A stretch of DNA of 22,156 bases, taken from positions 817 through 22,972 of the forward strand of contig DBRC01000025.1 in assembly GCA_002305505.1 (NCBI GenBank). Direction: 5' to 3'. Shown here one piece after another: positions 16,780 through 22,156 of the stretch. The notes under the pieces are model-generated. The model did not search any database. It worked only from the letters and a program-made list of their open reading frames with translations, and was not told the DNA's origin. The DNA comes from Prevotella sp. UBA1378. GTDB taxonomy: Bacteria > Bacteroidota > Bacteroidia > Bacteroidales > Bacteroidaceae. A program made the translations under genes and the position numbers. Every line of letters starts with the position of its first letter. Position 1 is the first letter of the stretch.

Positions 16780-17589
16780 ATGAGCGAATTAGTATCAGTC
16801 ATAATGCCTACGTTCAATGCCAGCACATTCTTGGCACAGAGCATCGACAGTGTGTTGAACCAGACATACTCCAACCTCGAGTTGCTTATTACCGACGATG
16901 CTTCTACAGACCCGGCAACCATCGACATCCTCAACAACTATGCCCGGAAAGACAGCCGCGTAAAAGTGGTGTTCCTCAAAGAGAACAACGGCCCGGGCTA
17001 TGCCCGCAACAAATCGATTGAGCGGGCATGCGGCCGCTACATCGCCTTTTGCGACAGCGACGACTGCTGGGTGCCCGCAAAGCTGGAACTTCAGGTGGCA
17101 TTCATGAAAGAGAAGCAGTGCTGTCTGAGCTACTCGTCGTATTATCTCTGCAACGAGAACAACAAGAACTGCGGCATCTTCATCGCTCCAAAAAGCCTTA
17201 CGTTCTCCGGTATCCTGCGTGATAACAAAATAGGTTGCCTGACGGCTATCTACGACACGGAGGCGCTCGGAACGAAATACCTCATGCCCACCATCAGGAA
17301 ACGCCAGGACTGGGCTCTCTTCATGAACATACTGCACAGCTGCCGCGTGGCTTACGGTATCACCGAGCCGCTGGCCTACTATCGCGTAAGGCCGCAGTCG
17401 GTATCGCGCAACAAAATACGGCTGATCAATTACAACGCGAGAGTATATCAGGAGATACTGGGGTTCTCTATATTTAAGTCGTATTGCTACCTCCTATTCT
17501 TATTTATGCCAAGCTATACGGCAAAGGTACTGAAACGCAAGATAGACAGCTGCAGATACCATTATCTCCATAAGAGGGGCGCCACCTGA
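16780..17589 (+). CDS. GT2-family glycosyltransferase
   Basis: A 269-residue GT-A glycosyltransferase (from MSELVSVIMPTFNAS) that probably adds one sugar of the same polysaccharide. Motifs: SVIMPTFNASTFLAQSIDSV (6-25), LITDDAST (36-43), GPGYARNKSIERACGRYIAF (71-90), the metal-binding CDSDD (91-95), and RKRQDWALF later, where the (Q/E)D pair fits the catalytic base position. The C-terminal end (FSIFKSYCYLLFLFMPSY) is hydrophobic and could be a membrane contact. The start was moved from 16738 to 16780 because the first 14 codons overlap a full consensus promoter. The gene is GC-rich, unlike the glycosyltransferase genes at 13069-15846. This suggests it belongs to the older flank of the locus. 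Confidence 0.88.
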   Translation: MSELVSVIMPTFNASTFLAQSIDSVLNQTYSNLELLITDDASTDPATIDILNNYARKDSRVKVVFLKENNGPGYARNKSIERACGRYIAFCDSDDCWVPAKLELQVAFMKEKQCCLSYSSYYLCNENNKNCGIFIAPKSLTFSGILRDNKIGCLTAIYDTEALGTKYLMPTIRKRQDWALFMNILHSCRVAYGITEPLAYYRVRPQSVSRNKIRLINYNARVYQEILGFSIFKSYCYLLFLFMPSYTAKVLKRKIDSCRYHYLHKRGAT

Positions 17590-17756
17590 ACCCTCCCTGC
17601 CCTTCCCGTTTGAACCGGCTCTGTTTGTCTGCCCAAATTGTCCTGCACAAAAGAGAACAAGTTTTATGTATATTTTTAAAAAAATACACAATAAAAGCCG
17701 GACAACATCCGTTTCCTTTATAAATTTATATAATTATAAAAAATCTATTATCGTAC

Positions 17757-18386
17757 ATGACTACACTTGAAAGCGGATATGTTTTAGACGGAATGAATGA
17801 ATTTGAACGAAATATCAAGAGAATGTTTGACTTTACCGTGGCATTCTGTTGCCTTATTGTATTCTCCCCGGTCATACTTATTTGCTATCTTGCCGTGAAG
17901 CGCGAAGACGGCGGGCCGGCTATCTTCAAGCAGGAGCGCATCGGGCGCTTCGGTCGTCCTTTCAATATATACAAGTTCCGCAGCATGAGAGTGGATGCCG
18001 AGAAGAACGGCCCCGAGCTTTACCAGCATGCAAAGGACAAAAGGATGACCAAAGTGGGTAGGTTCCTGCGCGACCATCATTTAGACGAGCTGCCACAGCT
18101 GTGGAACGTGGTGAAAGGCGACATGGCCTTCATAGGCCCGCGCCCTGAACGGAAATATTATATCGACCAGATAATGGAGCGCGACCCGCGCTATATCTAT
18201 CTTTACCAGATACGCCCGGGCGTAACGTCGTATGCCACGCTATACAACGGGTATACCGACACCATAGAGAAGATGTTGCGGCGCCTTGAGCTCGATCTCT
18301 ACTATCTGGAACACAGGACATGGTGGTTTGATGCCAAGATACTGTTCATGACCTTCATCAACATCGCATTCGGGAAGAAATTCTAA
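17757..18386 (+). CDS. Initiating undecaprenyl-phosphate sugar phosphotransferase
   Basis: Monotopic phosphoglycosyl transferase (Pfam Bac_transf) that moves a sugar-1-phosphate from a nucleotide sugar to undecaprenyl phosphate, the first step of repeat-unit synthesis. The 209 residues contain a re-entrant membrane helix (about 25-47) with the helix-breaking Ser-Pro (37-38), then KFRSM (73-77), the catalytic Asp-Glu pair in DELPQLWNVVKGDMAFIGPRP (D110, E111; 110-130) and RPGVT (153-157). It is a short, single-domain form without the N-terminal CoA-binding and membrane part of WbaP/WcaJ. It follows the GT2 gene after 167 bases, in which I see no convincing promoter, so it may be co-transcribed. 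Its TAA overlaps the stop codon of the convergent lipoprotein gene. The sugar specificity (Glc, Gal, GalNAc or a diNAc sugar) is not readable. Confidence 0.92.
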   Translation: MTTLESGYVLDGMNEFERNIKRMFDFTVAFCCLIVFSPVILICYLAVKREDGGPAIFKQERIGRFGRPFNIYKFRSMRVDAEKNGPELYQHAKDKRMTKVGRFLRDHHLDELPQLWNVVKGDMAFIGPRPERKYYIDQIMERDPRYIYLYQIRPGVTSYATLYNGYTDTIEKMLRRLELDLYYLEHRTWWFDAKILFMTFINIAFGKKF

Positions 18387-18811
18387 TATCTGCGGAAGTG
18401 CAACCGCAGCCGTTCCGACTGCAGCCTCATCTTATTGCCATCCAACCCCAATACCGCAAAACGCTCTTCAAGGTGACCGATTCCGTAAGGCTGAAGCTCC
18501 ATGGAGTCCTTCACCTCAATGATATCGGGTCTGCGGACATCAAAATACGGGTCGTGCAGGAACAGCGAATCGCCCGTATGCCGGAAACGGAAGAACACGC
18601 TTTGCCCGGTTCCGGCATCCTGAACCTCCAGAAGACGCATCTGCACCGCCCAAAAGATACCGGACGCACGCATATCGGCGCTGCCGCCTGTAGACAACGT
18701 ATCGATAAACGTCAGTTGCCAAAAGCCGTCCAAATCGCCGTTCGGCGATGTTTCCAGTTCGCATGCCGTCATTAATATGCATGCCATAAAGAAATAACAA
18801 ACCTTCTTCAT
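18383..18811 (-). CDS. Small lipoprotein, possibly lipocalin-like
   Basis: A 142-residue protein with a clear lipoprotein signal: basic start, hydrophobic core and lipobox LMTAC with Cys17, followed by ELE. The mature part begins NGDLDGFWQLTFIDT and holds alternating beta-strand-like segments (AVQMRLLEV, SVFFRFRHTGDSLFL, ERFAVLGLDGNKMRLQSERLRLHF). This recalls small lipocalin-like lipoproteins found in Bacteroidales, but I cannot name the family with confidence. Its ATG overlaps the stop of the wzi-like gene (ATGA), so it is translationally coupled and probably acts with that protein at the outer membrane. Its stop codon overlaps that of the convergent phosphotransferase gene by four bases (18383-18386). 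Confidence 0.82.
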   Translation of the reverse strand: MKKVCYFFMACILMTACELETSPNGDLDGFWQLTFIDTLSTGGSADMRASGIFWAVQMRLLEVQDAGTGQSVFFRFRHTGDSLFLHDPYFDVRRPDIIEVKDSMELQPYGIGHLEERFAVLGLDGNKMRLQSERLRLHFRRY

Positions 18812-20391
18812 TTCTTTTTTTTCCGCAACAAGTTCAACAGTCCTTTATTGATGAGGGTCAGCTGTACACCCCAGTTGTTCCCCCGCAACGCCCCGAAGTC
18901 AGCCGCCAAGCCCAGCTTAACCGTCCAGCCCCCCAGAGGTGCAGGCTCCGGGAACGAATAGGCAGCTTCGGCAAGCAGGCTGACGTTCTCCCTCGGTTCA
19001 TAATACGGGTTCCGGTACGTACCGAATCCTTTCTGGTATGTCGCCATCACCCTATAGTCCATATCTTCTGCCGGTTCGCCGCCCATACCGAGATGGAACG
19101 CATAGAAGCGGTTGTTCTCCACCCGTATTTCACCGTCGTCGTTGTACAGCGGCGAGAGATACAGCGGGTTGCCTATCACCTGCCCCCAGTGCTGCCATCC
19201 GGTGTGGATGTAGTGATTGTAGTAATTGTCCTGCCCGCCCAGATGGTCGGGGTATTTCATGTTGCGGTCGTGATAGATGGGGCCGCTCTGGTATTTGGTG
19301 TACAAGTATTCTAAAACAAGGTGGTTCATCCAATTACACTCCTTCAGCTTCAGCTCCGCGCCCAGCATCATGTCCTTCAGGTCGTAAAGTACGAACTTCC
19401 ACTTCTCCTTTTGGTTCCAGCTTTTTCCGCTCCCGTACCCGTCATAGTCCAAGAAGAACATCGAAGAGTGGTCCTCGAAGAAATGGTCGGCATAAATACC
19501 TAAGTACCAACTGTCGTAGTCGAGGTTCAACCGCGCCATCCAGCTGCCCAGCACGTCGCCTTCGGCATTGCGGTAGATGGTTTCGAACTTCTCCCCGCCC
19601 CTTGGAAAGAAAGCATTGAGCATTGATGTAAGGCCTTTTTGGTTTACGATATGAATCATGTTGCCCGCCCCGTCGGGTTTATAAGTATCCCCCCCGAACA
19701 GGGATGCCATCTCGAGCCCCAGCTCCAGCGATACCGGATGGAAACGATGGGCGTTGCCTATCTTCATGTATCCGGCCTTACTGTGGTACATGGCCTTCTC
19801 GGTATATTTCGACTGCTGCAGGGTGAAGTCTTTCTGCCAGCGGTCGTCGGTCATCATGCCGTATGCTACATGCCCCTTGATACTTATCCATCCCTTTGCG
19901 AAAGGCACCTCCCAGTAGTCGGCCAGTGCCAAGCGCACCTGGGGCACCGGACGGGCGTTGATTCCAAGGGTTTGCGATCCGGAACTCAGCTGCTGGTCCT
20001 TGAGCTCCATCGGATATTCCTTGCTCCCCACGGTCAGCACGCCTTTCAGCCAGCGCACCTCGGCAAAGGCCTGCTGCACAACGGCAGTGCTCGTGAAGCG
20101 GTATGCCGCCGCCACATCTATGCCATAGCCCACGCCCCACTTTTTTTCCATGTCCAAAGCCAGTGGCCGCATCAACGACGCACGGAGATAGCCGTTGGTG
20201 CTTTCCAGCGAACTAAGCCCGTGCTTGTTCGCGTTCAGCCACAACGGATTGTTGTCCCCGTCCGAAAGGGTTCCCTGCATTTCCAACTTATATTCTAAGC
20301 CATCAAGGAGCGGGTTGCTTTCTTGTGCAACACAATAATTACCTAAATTGCCTATCAAGAATGAGGTGCCTGCAATCAGAAGTTTTCTCAC
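18808..20391 (-). CDS. wzi: Wzi-like capsule assembly outer-membrane protein
   Basis: A 527-residue exported beta-rich protein resembling the Caps_assemb_Wzi family. E. coli Wzi is an outer-membrane beta-barrel that helps attach capsule to the cell surface. Evidence: signal peptide (1-23, ending NYCVAQ); LEYKLEMQGTLSDGDNNPLWLNANKHGLSSLESTNGY (about 32-69), the typical N-terminal stretch; FAEVRWLKGVLTVGSKEYPMEL (about 108-129); and many alternating aromatic/hydrophobic strands to the end. The start codon is GTG (20391-20389), directly preceded by an in-frame TAG; the next Met would remove the signal peptide. It is followed by the lipoprotein gene in an ATGA overlap. It belongs by function to the polysaccharide locus although it is transcribed towards it. 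Confidence 0.88.
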   Translation of the reverse strand: MRKLLIAGTSFLIGNLGNYCVAQESNPLLDGLEYKLEMQGTLSDGDNNPLWLNANKHGLSSLESTNGYLRASLMRPLALDMEKKWGVGYGIDVAAAYRFTSTAVVQQAFAEVRWLKGVLTVGSKEYPMELKDQQLSSGSQTLGINARPVPQVRLALADYWEVPFAKGWISIKGHVAYGMMTDDRWQKDFTLQQSKYTEKAMYHSKAGYMKIGNAHRFHPVSLELGLEMASLFGGDTYKPDGAGNMIHIVNQKGLTSMLNAFFPRGGEKFETIYRNAEGDVLGSWMARLNLDYDSWYLGIYADHFFEDHSSMFFLDYDGYGSGKSWNQKEKWKFVLYDLKDMMLGAELKLKECNWMNHLVLEYLYTKYQSGPIYHDRNMKYPDHLGGQDNYYNHYIHTGWQHWGQVIGNPLYLSPLYNDDGEIRVENNRFYAFHLGMGGEPAEDMDYRVMATYQKGFGTYRNPYYEPRENVSLLAEAAYSFPEPAPLGGWTVKLGLAADFGALRGNNWGVQLTLINKGLLNLLRKKKK

Positions 20392-20412
20392 CTAATCGTT
20401 TTATTTTGGGTA

Positions 20413-20420
20413 CAAAGGTA
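20413..20420 (-). promoter_or_regulatory. -7 promoter element of the wzi-like gene
   Basis: On the minus strand TACCTTTG (20420-20413) matches the -7 consensus. The -33 region is poor; TTGC around 20446-20443 is the nearest candidate, at a spacing of 22. The predicted transcript starts near 20406, only about 15 bases before the GTG start. Confidence 0.6.
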
Positions 20421-20449
20421 ATTATTTTTTCTGAAATAACTGCAATCAT

Positions 20450-20484
20450 AGGGATTTTCCTCCACCGGTTTAGGGAAAATCCCT
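20450..20484. promoter_or_regulatory. 11-bp perfect inverted repeat, candidate operator
   Basis: AGGGATTTTCC (20450-20460) and GGAAAATCCCT (20474-20484) are exact reverse complements with a 13-base spacer. The repeat sits between the divergent promoters of the wzi-like gene and the low-complexity protein gene, and its right arm touches the -33 element of the latter. It lies outside both predicted transcripts, so it cannot be a leader hairpin. This favours a protein-binding site, but no regulator gene is in the window. Confidence 0.5.
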
Positions 20485-20514
20485 TGTAGAGCCCGGCTTT
20501 TTATTGTTCCTTTG
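20483..20514 (+). promoter_or_regulatory. Promoter of the Ser/Gly-rich protein gene
   Basis: CTTG (20483-20486), 20 bases, TTCCTTTG (20507-20514): each element has one mismatch to the Bacteroidetes consensus and the spacing is right. Predicted transcription start near 20521, with a leader of about 38 bases to the ATG at 20559. Confidence 0.6.
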
Positions 20515-20558
20515 CAGCAGAGATAAGAAACAAGAAGTTGAACTAAATACTTACGACG

Positions 20559-21665
20559 ATGAAAAAGATGATTATAGCCCTTGCAGCAATGCTGGCAGTG
20601 TCTGTCACAGCAAACGCGATGAGTTACGAACAGGCACGTAACGAGGCTCTCTTCCTTACAGACAAGATGGCTTACGAGCTCAACCTCAACGACGCACAAT
20701 ACGAGGCTGCATACGAAATAAACCTCGACTACCTGATGGGGGTTGCCAGCTACGACGACGTGTTCGGCACATACTGGGAGCGGAGGAACCTCGACTTGAG
20801 CTACATCCTCTTCGACTGGCAATGGGATGCCTTCCGCGCAGCTACCTATTTTTACCGCCCGCTCTATTGGCACAGCGGATACTGGCGCTTCGGCGTCTAT
20901 GCGCGCTATCCACGCCGCGACTACTATTACTTCGGACGGCCGGTGTTCTACGCCTCGTACCGCGGCGGCCACAGCTGGCACATGAACGGCAACCGCAGCT
21001 ACTACTACGGGCGGCGCGACAATTTCCGCAGCAGCAGGAACGACCACTTCGGCATGCGCGACGGATGGGACCGCGGCGACTACAGGGGCAACAGCTTCGG
21101 CAAGCGCAACAGCTCCACACGCACTACGGTGAACAACCGCGACAACTTCGGCAACAACGGGGCGGGCAGCCGCAATAACGGCACGTACAACAGCGGGGCG
21201 GGCGCAGGCTCGTTCGGGTCGGCACACAGTTCGGGTTCGTTCAGCAGCAGCGGTTCGCCGCGCAGCAACAGCAGCTCGTTCGGCAGTTCCCGTAACAGTA
21301 GCCCGTTTGGCAGTTCCCGTAACAGCAGCCCGTTCTCCGGCTCACGCAGCCAGAGTACCGACAATGGCAGCCTGCGCAGTCAAGGCACATACGGCAGCAG
21401 CCCAAGCGGCGCCGGCAGCTTTGGCTCCGCCCGTTCATCGGGTTCGTTCAGCGGCGGTTCGCGCAGCGTCGAGAGCACCCCGCGCAGCAGTTCGTTCGGC
21501 CCGGCACGCAGCAGCAGTTCTACGCGCAGCAGCGGTTCCAGCTCGTTCGGCAGCAGTTCCAGTTCGTTCGGCGGCTCGCGCAGTGCAGGCTCTATCGGCG
21601 GCTCGTCCCGAGGCGCTGGCTCCAGCTCGTCCGGTGGCTCACGTAGCGCAGGCAGCTTTAGATGA
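20559..21665 (+). CDS. Secreted Ser/Gly/Arg-rich low-complexity protein
   Basis: A 368-residue exported protein of unknown function. Signal peptide 1-20 (MKKMIIALAAMLAVSVTANA). Residues 21-80 are helical and acidic, with ELNLNDAQYEAAYEINLDYL (about 40-59) reminiscent of the LTxxQ-type helices of Spy/CpxP-like periplasmic proteins; this likeness is weak. Residues 85-150 are very rich in Tyr, Trp, Phe and Arg (WQWDAF, YFYRPLYW, YYYFGRPVFY). From about 160 to the end the sequence is nearly all Ser, Gly, Arg, Asn and Phe, with repeated S-F-G-S, S-S-G-S-F and S-R-S-A-G-S units and two exact tandem copies of GSSRNSSPF (242-259). There are no cysteines in the parts I inspected. The ATG has a suitable promoter upstream and a hairpin directly after the stop. 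It could be a surface matrix, adhesive or envelope-stress protein; the sequence does not decide. Confidence 0.85.
   Translation: MKKMIIALAAMLAVSVTANAMSYEQARNEALFLTDKMAYELNLNDAQYEAAYEINLDYLMGVASYDDVFGTYWERRNLDLSYILFDWQWDAFRAATYFYRPLYWHSGYWRFGVYARYPRRDYYYFGRPVFYASYRGGHSWHMNGNRSYYYGRRDNFRSSRNDHFGMRDGWDRGDYRGNSFGKRNSSTRTTVNNRDNFGNNGAGSRNNGTYNSGAGAGSFGSAHSSGSFSSSGSPRSNSSSFGSSRNSSPFGSSRNSSPFSGSRSQSTDNGSLRSQGTYGSSPSGAGSFGSARSSGSFSGGSRSVESTPRSSSFGPARSSSSTRSSGSSSFGSSSSSFGGSRSAGSIGGSSRGAGSSSSGGSRSAGSFR
21282..21335 (+). repeat. Two tandem 27-bp copies inside the low-complexity gene
   Basis: Positions 21282-21308 and 21309-21335 are 27-base direct repeats that differ only at third codon positions (AGT/AGC and TTT/TTC). 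Both are in frame and encode GSSRNSSPF. They are surrounded by more degenerate units of the same composition, which fits growth by slippage or unequal recombination. Confidence 0.85.
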
Positions 21666-21690
21666 GAGCGAAAAACTGCGTTTTTTGCTC
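21666..21690 (+). terminator. Hairpin abutting the stop codon of the low-complexity gene
   Basis: GAGCGAAAAA (21666-21675) pairs with TTTTTTGCTC (21681-21690) to form a 10-bp stem with one G-T pair and the loop CTGCG. It begins at the base after the TGA stop (21663-21665). The T-run is within the 3' arm rather than after it. It is a probable terminator for this gene. Confidence 0.55.
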
Positions 21691-21830
21691 GGATTAAAGA
21701 TTATGGATTAAGGATTAGGGTTTAATAGTAATTTGGGAGTACAGATATTAGGAATTAGGAATTTAAGGTTTAGAGATATTTGGGATTAATGGTTCCTTTT
21801 AAGGATAAAAAGATTGCTCAGGATTAAAGA
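21691..21830 (+). repeat. Degenerate GGATTA repeats
   Basis: GGATTA occurs at 21691, 21705, 21712, 21783 and 21821, and the ten bases GGATTAAAGA occur exactly at 21691-21700 and 21821-21830. Related forms (GGAATTAGGAATT, AAGGATAAAA) lie between them. The spacing is irregular, so this is not a simple tandem array. Confidence 0.45.
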
Positions 21831-21881
21831 CAATGATCTAATAGTTACTTATTTGCTAAATTATATATGACCATTCCTAAG

Positions 21882-21917
21882 TCCGCGATGCCTCTCAGTA
21901 GGCGTTGCGGATTTTTT
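21882..21917 (+). terminator. Intrinsic-type terminator
   Basis: TCCGCGATGCC (21882-21892) pairs with GGCGTTGCGGA (21901-21911) apart from one mismatch and one G-T pair, with an 8-base loop, and is followed directly by T6 (21912-21917). It lies 217 bases after the nearest plus-strand gene, so it may be a second terminator for that gene or the end of an unrecognised small transcript. Confidence 0.6.
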
Positions 21918-22112
21918 AATCTGTCCGGCACCGAGGAATAACCACACATAAATCACAGGAATATCGGCGCACCTGCATAACCCTGTGTTTGGAAAGCCGG
22001 GCAAAGTGGTAACCCGGGTCCGGGATAAGCAATTTCTGTTTTGCCGTAAAAAAGAAGAGGATTGCTGCCCTAAAGGCAAGCGGTGGGCAATAGGCGGATA
22101 AGGGGGTAAAAA

Positions 22113-22130
22113 GATTTATAGCTATAAATC
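22113..22130. repeat. 18-bp perfect palindrome
   Basis: GATTTATAGCTATAAATC reads the same on both strands. It is outside any recognisable gene. It may be a binding site of a dimeric regulator for a gene beyond the window edge, or an A/T-rich chance palindrome. Confidence 0.5.
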
Positions 22131-22156
22131 AGAGAAATATTGCAATAAATCTCGGA

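Larger units (their letters stand above)
21666..22156. other. Non-coding right end of the window
   Basis: I see no convincing gene in these 491 bases. They hold the stop-adjacent hairpin (21666-21690), an A/T-rich stretch with degenerate GGATTA repeats (21691-21830), a hairpin followed by T6 (21882-21917), and an 18-bp palindrome (22113-22130). A 72-codon open frame on the minus strand (22079-21861) has no promoter, no recognisable features, and its frame runs through the hairpin; it is probably not a gene. Confidence 0.6.

Noticed and set aside
17522..17529. TACCTTTG on the minus strand inside the GT2 gene
   Set aside because: It lies in coding sequence with no minus-strand gene downstream of it; probably a chance match.
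20388..21227. 279-codon open frame on the minus strand opposite the low-complexity gene
   Set aside because: It is a Val/Ala-rich mirror of the Ser/Gly/Arg codons, crosses both divergent promoters, and has no recognisable domain.
21712..21721. TTAGGGTTTA resembling telomere repeat
   Set aside because: A single occurrence among irregular GGATTA units in a bacterial chromosome; no tandem telomeric array.
21861..22079. 72-codon minus-strand open frame at the right end
   Set aside because: No promoter, no motif, and it overlaps the hairpin-T6 structure; coding use is not supported.
1..22156. CRISPR array, insertion sequence, transposase, restriction-modification or other defence system
   Set aside because: No regular spaced repeats, transposase motifs or nuclease/methylase motifs were found in any of the plausible genes.

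Overview
The window looks like chromosomal DNA from a Bacteroidales bacterium (Bacteroides/Prevotella-like). The grounds are: several promoters of the Bacteroidetes type (TTTG, about 20 bases, then TAnnTTTG); start sites mostly without Shine-Dalgarno sequences; a tmRNA whose tag ends in YALAA; and gene families typical of the phylum (Wzi-type outer-membrane protein, multi-SLBB exporter, CotH/lamin-tail surface protein, EpsG-like polymerase, WbsX-like glycosyltransferase). The species cannot be read from the sequence.

Layout. 1-764: tmRNA gene (ssrA, minus strand, 93-489) and a back-to-back promoter region. 765-5978: a very large secreted CotH-kinase/lamin-tail protein, then murQ (peptidoglycan recycling), closed by a strong hairpin that starts at the murQ stop codon. 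6016-6232: a second long inverted repeat and the promoter of a polysaccharide operon. 6233-15846: a tightly packed plus-strand operon: multi-SLBB outer-membrane exporter, Wzz-like chain-length regulator, Wzx flippase, EpsG-like (Wzy) polymerase, hexapeptide acyltransferase, WbsX-like glycosyltransferase, GT2 glycosyltransferase and a fucosyltransferase-like protein. 15859-16665: a GH16 glycoside hydrolase on the opposite strand. 16780-18386: a GT2 glycosyltransferase and the initiating phosphoglycosyl transferase (plus). 18383-20391: a Wzi-like outer-membrane protein and a small lipoprotein, translationally coupled on the minus strand. 20559-21665: a secreted Ser/Gly/Arg-rich low-complexity protein. 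21666-22156: non-coding DNA with terminator-like hairpins, degenerate GGATTA repeats and an 18-bp palindrome.

Together 6233-20391 reads as one Wzx/Wzy-dependent capsule or exopolysaccharide locus. The phosphoglycosyl transferase puts the first sugar on undecaprenyl phosphate, the glycosyltransferases extend it, the acyltransferase decorates it, Wzx flips it, Wzy polymerises it under Wzz control, the SLBB protein exports it, and the Wzi-like protein probably holds or organises it at the surface. GH16 could trim it. No nucleotide-sugar synthesis genes, tyrosine kinase domain or UpxY/UpxZ-type regulators are visible here. Base composition falls sharply inside the locus (roughly 8720-15846 is AT-rich, both flanks are GC-rich). 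This suggests an exchanged serotype-determining core inside a conserved scaffold.

I found no clearly new multi-gene system. The least explained items are the FG-like low-complexity secreted protein and the inverted repeat between its promoter and that of the wzi-like gene, the hairpins that begin at stop codons, and the long leader of the tmRNA transcript.
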